In this document: one piece after another, positions 25,251-33,051 of the stretch | Layout: every line of letters starts with the position of its first letter | Position numbering within the stretch: the stretch's first letter is position 1 | Assembly (NCBI GenBank): GCA_947258755.1 | Contig: CAMYJO010000015.1 | Location: 57,972-93,084, forward strand | From: an uncultured Gammaproteobacteria bacterium | GTDB lineage: Bacteria; Pseudomonadota; Gammaproteobacteria; JAADHQ01 | Reading direction: 5' to 3' | DNA: 35,113 nt | The notes under the pieces: generated by a model | Databases searched by the model: none | What the model was told of the DNA's origin: nothing | Seen by the model: only the letters and a program-made list of their open reading frames with translations | Program-made: the position numbers and the translations under genes

Positions 25251-26804
25251 ATGATGACACAGGAACATGGATGTAAGATTATGGAAGACAAAACACCGCC
25301 TATGGGGGCAATGCCGGTTCAATTGCATGGCAACGCCTCGGGTGTTGAGCAGAATACCGATAATATAGAGACGGCAACTGAGGCTGAGTATGCCTATTAT
25401 CTTGTTTCTGAACAGGATGGTCATCAAACAGAAATTATAAAGTTTCCGTTTATTATCGGCCGCTTATCGACCTGCGACTTGTATGTGCCAAACAAAAAGG
25501 TTTCCAGAGAGCATGCGCTCATATTAAAAGTCAAAAACGCACTGGTCATCACTAATGAAAATAGCCTAAATGGCATTCTTGTTAACAATCACAAGGTTAA
25601 ACGTGTGGTCCTGCAGGATGGCGATGAGATAATCATTGCTGATCAAAAATATACGTTTGATGTGCAGCGTCTTGAAAATAAGCAGCCGAATAAACTAGAT
25701 GGCCCAGACGAAGTTTTGGATGGTCAATATCAGCTTGAGGATCCGGCTGTCATGTCAGACAGTGAGCATACTCAAGAGGAATACGATACAGAAAGTAGTC
25801 CACTGCCGCTAACCGACAAGAAACAATACAATCGCAATCTCACCCGTGTCGGATTGATTGGTTTGCTTGTCACGGTACTCGCTATATTTGCGTATCAGCA
25901 ATACAAAAAGCGGAGTACAGACGCCAGAGTATTCGTCGTCAGCGACAAGAAAAACCAACAAGAAAAGCAGGCTGATACTACTAGCACGACTGAATCATCT
26001 GTTGTAGAGGCGGAAAAGACAAAAGATACTGCTGAACCTGTTCAGATAGCAGACAATATCATCAGTAAACCATTAATCACGAAAAAAACGAAAAGTGAGA
26101 AGCTATCTGTCACAGAGAGTAAAAACAAGGCTACACCCAGGATTAGCAAGAAAACCAAGCCCAAGCTTACAAGCAAGCCACGTAATAGACTGTTGATTGA
26201 GCAAAGCAACTCACAGCAGGAAATTAGCAGTTCGTTGAATCTCTATCATGCTGGACGCTTTGGTGAAAGTCATGTTGGCCTCATGGCTATCGAGAGCAAT
26301 AAGCGTCACCACCCGGAATTCCGACTACAGGCTAGCAAACTAAGAGAGCAGATAACTGAGTTAAATGGCTATTACGAAACTGGCAACAATGCTTTTGCGG
26401 CCAATAGTAAAAACGAGGCATTTGAATCCTGGGAAAAATTACTGACTACCCATAAGCGCTACTTTCCAGCCAAGCAAAGTTATTATGTCGAAGAAATTAA
26501 AGATAAAGTGGCCAGTGAATATGAGCAACGTGGTAATCAGGCCTATGTCAACGAGGAATGGAAAAAGGCATACAGTAACTGGAATAATGCTATTGCAATA
26601 CGGCCAAAGGAAGCTATTGAAACGTCAATAAGTCTTATGGACGCAGAGATAAGGGATTTATACCGCACTGGTTATCGCTACGAAACAGCGAATATTAGTA
26701 GGGCAGTGGAGTATTGGGAAAAAGTAGTGCAAAAAGCGCCAAATGGCCATGAGTATTATATTAAGGCTGCAGCAAAACTCCAATGGTATCAGAATAGACG
26801 CTAA
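25251..26804 (+). CDS. Membrane protein with FHA domain and periplasmic TPR-like repeats
   Basis: 517 residues. The FHA domain is at about 45-145 (FPFIIGRLSTCDLYVPNKKVSREHALIL with conserved Arg and Ser-Arg-Glu-His, then ENSLNGILVNN). A single membrane helix follows near residues 200-218 (VGLIGLLVTVLAIFAYQQY). Then comes a long Lys/Thr/Ser-rich linker (about 220-320) and a C-terminal region of TPR-like helical repeats, including SSLNLYHAGRFGESHVGLMAIE, NAFAANSKNEAFESWEKLL and YVNEEWKKAYSNWNNAIAIRP. The topology places FHA in the cytoplasm and TPRs in the periplasm, so it could carry a phosphorylation signal across the membrane to the pilus. Good ribosome binding site (GTGAGGA). Confidence 0.85.
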   Translation: MMTQEHGCKIMEDKTPPMGAMPVQLHGNASGVEQNTDNIETATEAEYAYYLVSEQDGHQTEIIKFPFIIGRLSTCDLYVPNKKVSREHALILKVKNALVITNENSLNGILVNNHKVKRVVLQDGDEIIIADQKYTFDVQRLENKQPNKLDGPDEVLDGQYQLEDPAVMSDSEHTQEEYDTESSPLPLTDKKQYNRNLTRVGLIGLLVTVLAIFAYQQYKKRSTDARVFVVSDKKNQQEKQADTTSTTESSVVEAEKTKDTAEPVQIADNIISKPLITKKTKSEKLSVTESKNKATPRISKKTKPKLTSKPRNRLLIEQSNSQQEISSSLNLYHAGRFGESHVGLMAIESNKRHHPEFRLQASKLREQITELNGYYETGNNAFAANSKNEAFESWEKLLTTHKRYFPAKQSYYVEEIKDKVASEYEQRGNQAYVNEEWKKAYSNWNNAIAIRPKEAIETSISLMDAEIRDLYRTGYRYETANISRAVEYWEKVVQKAPNGHEYYIKAAAKLQWYQNRR

Positions 26805-26821
26805 CTCAGGGAAGATCGACC

Positions 26822-27298
26822 ATGAAACAACTATCCATTCTTATATGTTTACTAGCATTGTCAGCGTGCGCAACAACGGGTGTGCGTGATGATCAAAGCA
26901 CCTCCGAGATATTTATGAAGGCAGAGAGCGCCTATGCGAAAAAGGACTATAAATTAGCAAAACAACATTATCAAAGCGTGATCGCAAAATATCCGGACAA
27001 TATCGGCGCACTGTTCAAATTGGCCAATATCAGCATGCGAGAGAAGGACTGGAACACGGCCATGGATTATTACACTATCATTTTGAGTCTAAAGCCAACC
27101 CATGCGAAAGCGCATCATAACCTGGCCATGTTGCATTTGAATAAGGCCAAAAACCATCTTAACTATTATATCGCTCATAACAATTCTATGAATAATATGG
27201 CCTTAGGGAAGCTTATCGAGTCGATCAATGACTACTCCTATCATAAGTCTGACAAGGTAACTTCGTTAGATAGACTGGCCGATATCGTAAAACATTGA
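26822..27298 (+). CDS. tadD: TadD-like TPR lipoprotein
   Basis: 158 residues. The signal peptide ends in a lipobox (LLALSAC|ATTG), predicting a lipoprotein. Two to three TPR motifs follow: SAYAKKDYKLAKQHYQSVIAKYP, ALFKLANISMREKDWNTAMDYYTIILSLKP and AKAHHNLAMLHLNKAKNHL. TadD proteins in other systems are lipoproteins that help secretin assembly. It is shorter than many TadD proteins (about 250 residues), and the assignment rests on context and architecture. It lies between the FHA-TPR gene and the TadE-Hint-toxin gene. Confidence 0.78.
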   Translation: MKQLSILICLLALSACATTGVRDDQSTSEIFMKAESAYAKKDYKLAKQHYQSVIAKYPDNIGALFKLANISMREKDWNTAMDYYTIILSLKPTHAKAHHNLAMLHLNKAKNHLNYYIAHNNSMNNMALGKLIESINDYSYHKSDKVTSLDRLADIVKH

Positions 27299-27338
27299 CA
27301 TTTTATCTTAAGCAAAGCAGGGACCAGGAGAGCAAAGG

Positions 27339-29531
27339 ATGCTGACAACACTCAAAAACCGCATGCGCGGCGTATCAATGACAGAAACCCTGATCATGAT
27401 GCCCGTGTTCCTGATGTTGACCCTCGGCGCACTGCAATACGCGCTGATCTACGAGGCCAAATCCTCCCTCGACTACGCCACCTTCATGTCGGCCCGTGCC
27501 GGTGCCGTCGACCATGCGCGTAAAAATGCCATCACCTATGGTCTGGCTAAATCCATTACACCATTGTACTCCCCTGAGATGGATGCTGCTGGACTGCTGA
27601 CCACCTTCGCCAAGGCCCGGGTCGATGTCGAGGCCTTTACCAAGATCAAAATCCTGAACCCGACCAAAGAGGCCTTCAAGGACTTCGGCGTCAAAAACAC
27701 CGAAAAGAACCTGCTCGAAATCCCCAATGAAATGCTGCACCTGGCCAGCACCCAAATCGGTAAAAAGAGCAAGGTCAACATCCAGGACGCCAACCTGCTC
27801 AAGGTCCAGGTCCTGTATGGTTATAAACTCAAGGTCCCATTCGTTAACAGCATCATCAGCACCATCGGCAGCTGGTTCACCCGAGACCCGATCAAACTGG
27901 CCTACTACAGCCAAAAACGCATCCCGATCCTGGCCACCGCCACCGTGCGCATGCAATCACGCGCTTGGGACAACAGCTGGGTCACGAAGAAAGCCGACGT
28001 CGACAAGGCCGTGACCGAATCCGGTGAAGACCAGGGCCCGCTGCAACTGGCTGAAATCCAGCGCCCATGGAAAAGCGGCCCGACCGGGCAGGGCAATCCA
28101 TCAGCTAACCCCAACCCGGATACACCGACAGGCAGTGAACAACCCGGAAATCCTGGCGATACCACGAATAACCCGCCTGACAACAATCCGCCTGATACCA
28201 AGCCTCCCAGTGATAATCCACCGGAAAATGATGGTGAAGACAAACCCGTTGAGAAACCCAAATGTGAAACCGAAGCCAATGCTACCACCGATGAAGATCG
28301 TGAGGGAGACAAGAGCTTCTGGGGTGATCTCTGGGACAAGGTCAAAAATTCCACCAGCAAAGTCTACAAATTCATCAAAGGGTTCTGGGAAGGTATCAAA
28401 ACCCAAATAAAAGATATTGCCAAAGCCGTTACCAACCCCACAGATACAGCGAAAGGCATCTATCAACTGGCTAAAGCTTTTATCGACAACCCGCAGAAAA
28501 CGGTCAGCACTATCATGCAGGCGCTGGGCCAGGACCTGACTACCTTGCTGGAATGCGGTGCCTACGACCAGGGTAGAATTCTTGGAGAATACGTCAGCCC
28601 GGCATTTATGTTCAAGCTCGCGACGATGCTGACTAAATTCCCGAACCTGGCAGAAGCCGTAGCAGCAACCAAAAAGGATCTTGGCTGTGCAAGCTTTACA
28701 GCTGGTACACCCATATTGATTCCGGGCGGAAGTATAAGAATTGAAGCGCTGAAAAAGGGATCTTATGTCAATTCACGTGATGAGTATTCATTTGAAAACA
28801 GTGACCAATTAGTTACTCATCTCCACAGCCGACAGGCTGATGGTTTTCATCGCATCCAGACTGAATTGGGTGACATTGAAGTCACCGCAGAACACCCGTT
28901 CTGGATGCAGGGCAAGGGCTGGATCAAGGCAAAAGATCTCAACAGGGGTGACCCGGTCGCCACTGTTAACGGTGATATGCTGATTTATCAGAACCAGTAT
29001 ATCGATACACCGATCCAGGTATACAATTTTACAGTCGACAAGACCCATAATTACTTTGCTGGTAGTATGGGGGCTTGGGTGCACAATGCGGGGCCAAATT
29101 GTGGGTTATCGCAACCTGTAAAGGGTTATCCAGGTATATTAGTTAGAAACGCTCAAAATAAGAATTCTTCCATTGTAAACCGGGAATTAGCTAAACAGGG
29201 TTACAATAAACCTTATGCCTCAAACACAATTGTAACTCAAGCTGTATTGGTGAAAAATACAAAATTTGTTAGAGTATTTACTCCTGGTAAAACTGGGGCG
29301 CAGGGTAAATGGGTTATGAGAGCAGAAGATATTAAAGGGTTAACAGCACAACAAATTAAAGAGAAATATGCATTACCATTTTTACCAAAAAATATTGTTG
29401 ATGTTGACGTGCCAGAAGGCACTGCAATAAGATTTGGTGAAGTAGGACCGAATTTTGGATCAAAGGGCGGAAATACTCAATTTGAGCTACTAGGGAGAGG
29501 GACGTTTAGTAACCCTAGGTTACTGCCGTAG
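27339..29531 (+). CDS. TadE-like pseudopilin fused to Hint domain and C-terminal toxin module
   Basis: 730 residues in four parts. (1) About 1-240: TadE-like pseudopilin, RMRG|VSMTETLIMMPVFLMLTLGALQYAL, with Gly at -1, Glu at +5 and a hydrophobic helix, then a pilin-like domain. (2) About 245-310: Pro/Asn-rich linker. (3) About 320-440: helical region, then a Hint autoprocessing domain from Cys450 (GCASFTAGTPILIP) through TAEH (His519) to VHNAG (His582, Asn583). (4) About 586-730: variable C-terminal module (VNRELAKQGYNKPY ... KWVMRAEDIKGLTAQQIKEKY ... GGNTQFELL ... NPRLLP), resembling tails of polymorphic toxins; activity unknown. GC falls from about 60% (27481-27540) to about 37% (29161-29220), which fits tail replacement. 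An AT-rich small gene follows at 10 bp, as an immunity gene would. I infer a pilus-borne toxin released by Hint cleavage. High confidence in the domains, moderate in the role. Confidence 0.85.
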   Translation: MLTTLKNRMRGVSMTETLIMMPVFLMLTLGALQYALIYEAKSSLDYATFMSARAGAVDHARKNAITYGLAKSITPLYSPEMDAAGLLTTFAKARVDVEAFTKIKILNPTKEAFKDFGVKNTEKNLLEIPNEMLHLASTQIGKKSKVNIQDANLLKVQVLYGYKLKVPFVNSIISTIGSWFTRDPIKLAYYSQKRIPILATATVRMQSRAWDNSWVTKKADVDKAVTESGEDQGPLQLAEIQRPWKSGPTGQGNPSANPNPDTPTGSEQPGNPGDTTNNPPDNNPPDTKPPSDNPPENDGEDKPVEKPKCETEANATTDEDREGDKSFWGDLWDKVKNSTSKVYKFIKGFWEGIKTQIKDIAKAVTNPTDTAKGIYQLAKAFIDNPQKTVSTIMQALGQDLTTLLECGAYDQGRILGEYVSPAFMFKLATMLTKFPNLAEAVAATKKDLGCASFTAGTPILIPGGSIRIEALKKGSYVNSRDEYSFENSDQLVTHLHSRQADGFHRIQTELGDIEVTAEHPFWMQGKGWIKAKDLNRGDPVATVNGDMLIYQNQYIDTPIQVYNFTVDKTHNYFAGSMGAWVHNAGPNCGLSQPVKGYPGILVRNAQNKNSSIVNRELAKQGYNKPYASNTIVTQAVLVKNTKFVRVFTPGKTGAQGKWVMRAEDIKGLTAQQIKEKYALPFLPKNIVDVDVPEGTAIRFGEVGPNFGSKGGNTQFELLGRGTFSNPRLLP

Positions 29532-29541
29532 AGATATAATT

Positions 29542-29850
29542 ATGAAAAAATCAAAAGATGATAATCAGAATGTTGATTTTCCTTGTCTACAGGAAATATT
29601 TTTTGACAAAGTAATTATAAGATTACAGGAGGTTGCAACAAATGAGATCAATAATAGAAATTTGTACGGATATGACAAGAATGGGGAAATGATTTGGCAA
29701 ATTGAGGATTTAACTACTGATGGGCATGATTCTCCATTTATGAATATAGAGAGAATTAGTAGTAGATTATTAGGATATACGTGGGATGGTTGGCGATTTG
29801 AAATTGATCCGTATACCGGAAAAGTATTGTCGAGACATATAACAAAATGA
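29542..29850 (+). CDS. Probable immunity protein for the Tad-linked toxin
   Basis: 102 residues, no signal peptide, AT-rich like the toxin tail. Features include IFFDKVIIRLQEVATNEINN near the start and a closing GYTWDGWRFEIDPYTGKVLSRH, a pattern of small cytosolic proteins commonly found next to polymorphic toxin tails. It starts 10 bp after the toxin stop in the same orientation. The role as cognate immunity protein is inferred from size, position and composition. Confidence 0.65.
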   Translation: MKKSKDDNQNVDFPCLQEIFFDKVIIRLQEVATNEINNRNLYGYDKNGEMIWQIEDLTTDGHDSPFMNIERISSRLLGYTWDGWRFEIDPYTGKVLSRHITK

Positions 29851-29960
29851 AAGAGAGGAATAGGGACACCCTGGACTTCCCATAGAGCAGTAGACACTTC
29901 CATGGTTATAATTGAGGCATCAGGATACTCTAGCCCCAGATGTTCAAGAAAAAGTAGCTG

Positions 29961-30092
29961 GAGTGGAGGCAGCCACCAAACATATCATGGCATCATGTTG
30001 AAGATAAAAAGACAATGATTCTAGTGCCAACAGATATACATGGAAATGTGCCGCATAGAGGCGGAGTTTCAATTATTAATAATGGTAGTTAA
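29961..30092 (+). pseudogene. Relic of a WHH/HNH-nuclease toxin tail
   Basis: A short open segment ending at TAA 30090-30092 reads WHHVEDKKTMILVPTDIHG, then VPHRGGVSI. This is the closing motif of the WHH branch of HNH nuclease toxins (WHH-EDGKTM-LVP-DIH--V-H-GG). The upstream part (about 29875-29987) is interrupted by stops and frameshifts, and no toxin N-terminus is present. It is therefore an orphan tail left between two immunity-like genes. Boundaries are approximate at the 5' side. Confidence 0.65.
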
Positions 30093-30154
30093 AGACGATT
30101 GAGTTTATTACATACCGTGATCCAGCAAATAGAGATGACATAAGGAAATTTGAA

Positions 30155-30577
30155 TTGACTATGAATCTCGATTTGCCTAGTGATTATAAAGATTTCTTGA
30201 TGAAATATAATGGCGCACAGCCAAAAGGTGAAGGGTATGGGTTCAGTGTGGATTGGTGTAGTGAGAAATTTAAAAAAATTAAAGATTGGGATAAGGCGTT
30301 ATTACATTACTTATTTGCATTGAATATTGATGATAATGAATTATACAAGTACTACAAGATGTACAGAGGCAGAGTACCGGTAGAGACCATACCTATTGGT
30401 CAGGATCCGGGTGGTAATATTATTTTATTAGGTATAAGAGGTGGTCAATATGGCAAGGTATACCTCTGGGAGCATGAATATGAGGTAGATGCTGATACAG
30501 GACCTGATTATAGCAATGTTGGCATTGTCTCTGAAAGTTTCACCGATTTTATTAATAATTTAGAAATAGTAGAGTAA
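30155..30577 (+). CDS. SUKH (SMI1/KNR4) family immunity protein, start uncertain
   Basis: 140 residues from TTG 30155, or 138 from ATG 30161. The SUKH fold is indicated by LPSDYKDFLMKYNGAQPKG, IPIGQDPGGNIILLGIRGGQYGKVYLWEHE and a closing ESFTDFINNLE. The normal N-terminal strand and helix of the family are readable in the same frame upstream (TIEFITYRDPANRDDIRKFEL, from about 30095), but there is no ATG, GTG or TTG there; a stop lies at 30086-30088. An ATG at 30082 would join that frame if one base were removed near 30094. So the gene is either N-terminally truncated by a frameshift or starts within the domain. It was probably the partner of the WHH toxin relic just upstream. Confidence 0.7.
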   Translation: MTMNLDLPSDYKDFLMKYNGAQPKGEGYGFSVDWCSEKFKKIKDWDKALLHYLFALNIDDNELYKYYKMYRGRVPVETIPIGQDPGGNIILLGIRGGQYGKVYLWEHEYEVDADTGPDYSNVGIVSESFTDFINNLEIVE

Positions 30578-30656
30578 GTGTATACGACGCCGCTTATCTT
30601 TAAATTACAGCGGTTGTTTCATGCAAAATTAATCAATTGTCTCGGAGGATATTCAG

Positions 30657-31217
30657 TTGAACATTACAAGGAAGTTACTGGTTATAACATTTGGCATGAT
30701 TATTTCTGTTTCAGCTTTCGCTGAACGCGCACAGCGCCCAATGCATATTCATAAGGTACAGGAACTCGGTCTGGAAATATGGACAGAATACAATCCGGAA
30801 TGGATTACGGATTTAGTGAAATTTCGTGGGAGGTCCATCTTCACCGCACAGACTCCCTCTAATACTTATCCACCGGCCGCAATGAGCTGGACAAGTTTTC
30901 CACGTATGCGTGTGGAGAAGGGCAATATTGAACAGGTCGCATTGACAACATTCAACCAGGCTGCTGCAAATTATAGTGCCTCGCAAGAGCAGATTAAGGA
31001 GTTAAAGGCCTCGCCAGCGACATATGGTGATTTAAGCGGTTATGAAGCAACTTTCTCTGGAACAGCACATGGCGATCCGATCGATGTGCGAGTCTTCGTC
31101 GGGCATAAGGATGGTAAGGGGCCTGTCACTATGCAGGTGTACACTTTGAGAGGTAAGCTCTCACATATCAGTGAGCAGATTAGAAGGTCCTGGACACATG
31201 TTAAATATTTGCCATGA
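30657..31217 (+). CDS. Hypothetical exported protein
   Basis: 186 residues from a TTG at 30657, eight bases after a strong GGAGG; no ATG alternative preserves the signal peptide (KLLVITFGMIISVSAFA|ERAQ). The mature domain has GLEIWTEYNPEWITDLV, AMSWTSFPRMRVEKG, a helix NIEQVALTTFNQAAANY and a C-terminal MQVYTLRGKLSHISEQIRRSW. Its order of elements is similar to the protein at 32316-33002, and both could belong to one small periplasmic alpha/beta family. No function recognised. It is separated from the toxin-immunity region by about 80 bp. Confidence 0.72.
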   Translation: MNITRKLLVITFGMIISVSAFAERAQRPMHIHKVQELGLEIWTEYNPEWITDLVKFRGRSIFTAQTPSNTYPPAAMSWTSFPRMRVEKGNIEQVALTTFNQAAANYSASQEQIKELKASPATYGDLSGYEATFSGTAHGDPIDVRVFVGHKDGKGPVTMQVYTLRGKLSHISEQIRRSWTHVKYLP

Positions 31218-31277
31218 TGATGCAACAGGATGTTTGGAAATTATAGATTGGCTGGAAAATTAAGCTGGAGATAAAAA

Positions 31278-32165
31278 GTGTTAAAAAAATTTTTGCTGGG
31301 TATTTTATTGCTACCATTCCTTACGCCCGCCTATTCCGCTGTCAGTGTAAATGATATTGATATTACGGCGCGCAATAAATATGGAGATACTGCGCTTTAT
31401 ACAGCCGCCAAAGAGGGTAATGTTGAGTTGGTCAAGGCGCTAATAGCACGAGGTGCTAAGATTGATGTCAAGAACCGATATTGGTACTCGCCGTTATACA
31501 TAGCTGCCTACAAGGGTAGAACAGAGATTGCTAAGATCTTATTGGATAATAAGGCTAACCCGAACATTAAGATCAGAGATGGTAGTACACCTCTGCATAT
31601 GGCCTCACGTGAGGGTAGGTTGGATATTGTTAAATATCTAATCAAGAAGGGTGCCAACATTAATATGTTGGATGATGATAATTTTACCCCAATTTATGGT
31701 GCCGCAAGGGAAGGTCATTATGAAGTTGTTAAGTATCTAATCGCCAATGGGGCAGATGTGAATGGTACAGAGAAGGGAAATAGTTATTCACCACTTCATT
31801 TAGCCGCGTATGCAAATGCCACAGAGATAGTGGAATTACTGATCGAAAAGGGGCTAGGGGTGAATCTGAAAGATGAATACGGTAATACACCACTTTACCA
31901 GGCAGCCGCTAAACGCGGTTCTCTTGCAACGGTAAAATTATTAATCGCAAAAGGCGCTGAGGTTAATGTAAAAACCAATAAAGGCGAGACGCCGCTTCAT
32001 GAGGCGGCCAGGATTAAAAATCAGCAGGAAGTGGTAAAGTATTTGATTAAACATGGTGCTGATGTTCGGGCGAAAAACAAGGAAGGGCAAACGCCCCTTG
32101 ATAAAGCATTAAGTCTCGATAGAAAAGCCACCATCGCGATTTTGCGTCATGCAATGAAGCAATAG
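31278..32165 (+). CDS. Exported ankyrin-repeat protein
   Basis: 295 residues from a GTG at 31278 with GGAG upstream. A signal peptide (FLLGILLLPFLTPAYS|AVS) is followed by eight ankyrin repeats that fill the protein: from NKYGDTALYTAAKEGNVELV to NKEGQTPLDKALSLDRKATI. The repeats are close to consensus (TPLHxAAxxGxxEIVKxLIxxGAxVN). Ankyrin proteins bind other proteins; an exported one would act in the periplasm or outside. Periplasmic ankyrin proteins are known in several Gram-negatives, for example next to catalases or effectors. The partner here is not evident. Confidence 0.88.
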   Translation: MLKKFLLGILLLPFLTPAYSAVSVNDIDITARNKYGDTALYTAAKEGNVELVKALIARGAKIDVKNRYWYSPLYIAAYKGRTEIAKILLDNKANPNIKIRDGSTPLHMASREGRLDIVKYLIKKGANINMLDDDNFTPIYGAAREGHYEVVKYLIANGADVNGTEKGNSYSPLHLAAYANATEIVELLIEKGLGVNLKDEYGNTPLYQAAAKRGSLATVKLLIAKGAEVNVKTNKGETPLHEAARIKNQQEVVKYLIKHGADVRAKNKEGQTPLDKALSLDRKATIAILRHAMKQ

Positions 32166-32315
32166 TATGCCGGATAGTTTGGCTCAAATTTGTTTAATTG
32201 GGGTAGATTTCTTGGCTGTAGTTTAATATGATTAGCTTGTATGTAAGGGTTGAAAGTAAGCGCAAAAACAGTATTTTAATGGAAGTATGAGATTGTTTAA
32301 AAGGAGTTAATATCT

Positions 32316-33002
32316 ATGTCAGCCTATGTCCTTGGATCCCTCGTTGGCCGCTTTGTATTGAGCGCACTCATTGTCTATATCATCATCTTGTTATTCAAAC
32401 GTTTCAATGCCCGTGACGCCTTACGGAAAATGAAAAGCCCTTGGTCGCTGATGGGCGTGTTATTGGTTTTTGTTCTCGGGCTGGCGGGTAGTGCGCATGC
32501 AGCAGAGTCGAGTGCTGCATCGGGAACTTTTGATATCAAGGATTTCCCTAAGGCCGGTCTGCAGGTGCATGTGCCTTCCAAGCCTGCCTGGAATGTGCAG
32601 ACCGAGGCGCGTCGTGATGCTGAAGCCATTTTGCTTAGTACACCACAAAATCATACCCCGCTGGCTGTGATTGAGATGACCTTGTTGAAAAATATGAAAG
32701 TGAATAAAAAGGAGCTGCGCGACACGGCAGTGACTGCATTGAATACCGGCCGTAAAAACGGTGGTATCCGCGGTAAAATTACCGGGGCCGATCTAAAGTC
32801 TGTGAAGTACGGTAAGATCGAAGGCTACCTTGATCAATATGAGATCTCTGCTGGCGGGCAGACATACACCATGAATAGTATCATGGCTGTTCTACCCAAT
32901 AATAAACCCATCCTGCTTTCGCTACTCACCCAGAAAGGCAAAACAGCTGAAGTAGAACTGACGGCGAACCAGATTTGGAGTCAACTGAAGGAATTACAGT
33001 AA
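32316..33002 (+). CDS. Hypothetical membrane-anchored or exported protein
   Basis: 228 residues from ATG 32316, with AAGGAG upstream. There are two hydrophobic segments: FVLSALIVYIIILLFKRF at about residues 13-30, and WSLMGVLLVFVLGLAGSAHA at about 43-62, the latter looking like an internal signal peptide with cleavage AHA|AES. The mature part (FPKAGLQVHVPSKPAWNV ... LLSTPQNHTPLAVIEMTLL ... IEGYLDQYEISAGGQTYTMNSIMAVLPNNKPILLSLLTQKGK) resembles the exported protein at 30657 and possibly DcrB-like folds. The N-terminal helix before the signal peptide is unusual. No function recognised. Confidence 0.72.
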   Translation: MSAYVLGSLVGRFVLSALIVYIIILLFKRFNARDALRKMKSPWSLMGVLLVFVLGLAGSAHAAESSAASGTFDIKDFPKAGLQVHVPSKPAWNVQTEARRDAEAILLSTPQNHTPLAVIEMTLLKNMKVNKKELRDTAVTALNTGRKNGGIRGKITGADLKSVKYGKIEGYLDQYEISAGGQTYTMNSIMAVLPNNKPILLSLLTQKGKTAEVELTANQIWSQLKELQ

Positions 33003-33051
33003 GCGTATACTATTTAAACATCATAAGAGCGAATGACATAAGGAATGTGGA

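Noticed and set aside
27375-28466. Several long minus-strand and alternate-frame open frames across the TadE-Hint gene
   Set aside because: They arise because that stretch is GC-rich with few stops. The plus-frame protein has clear domains and a start with a ribosome binding site.
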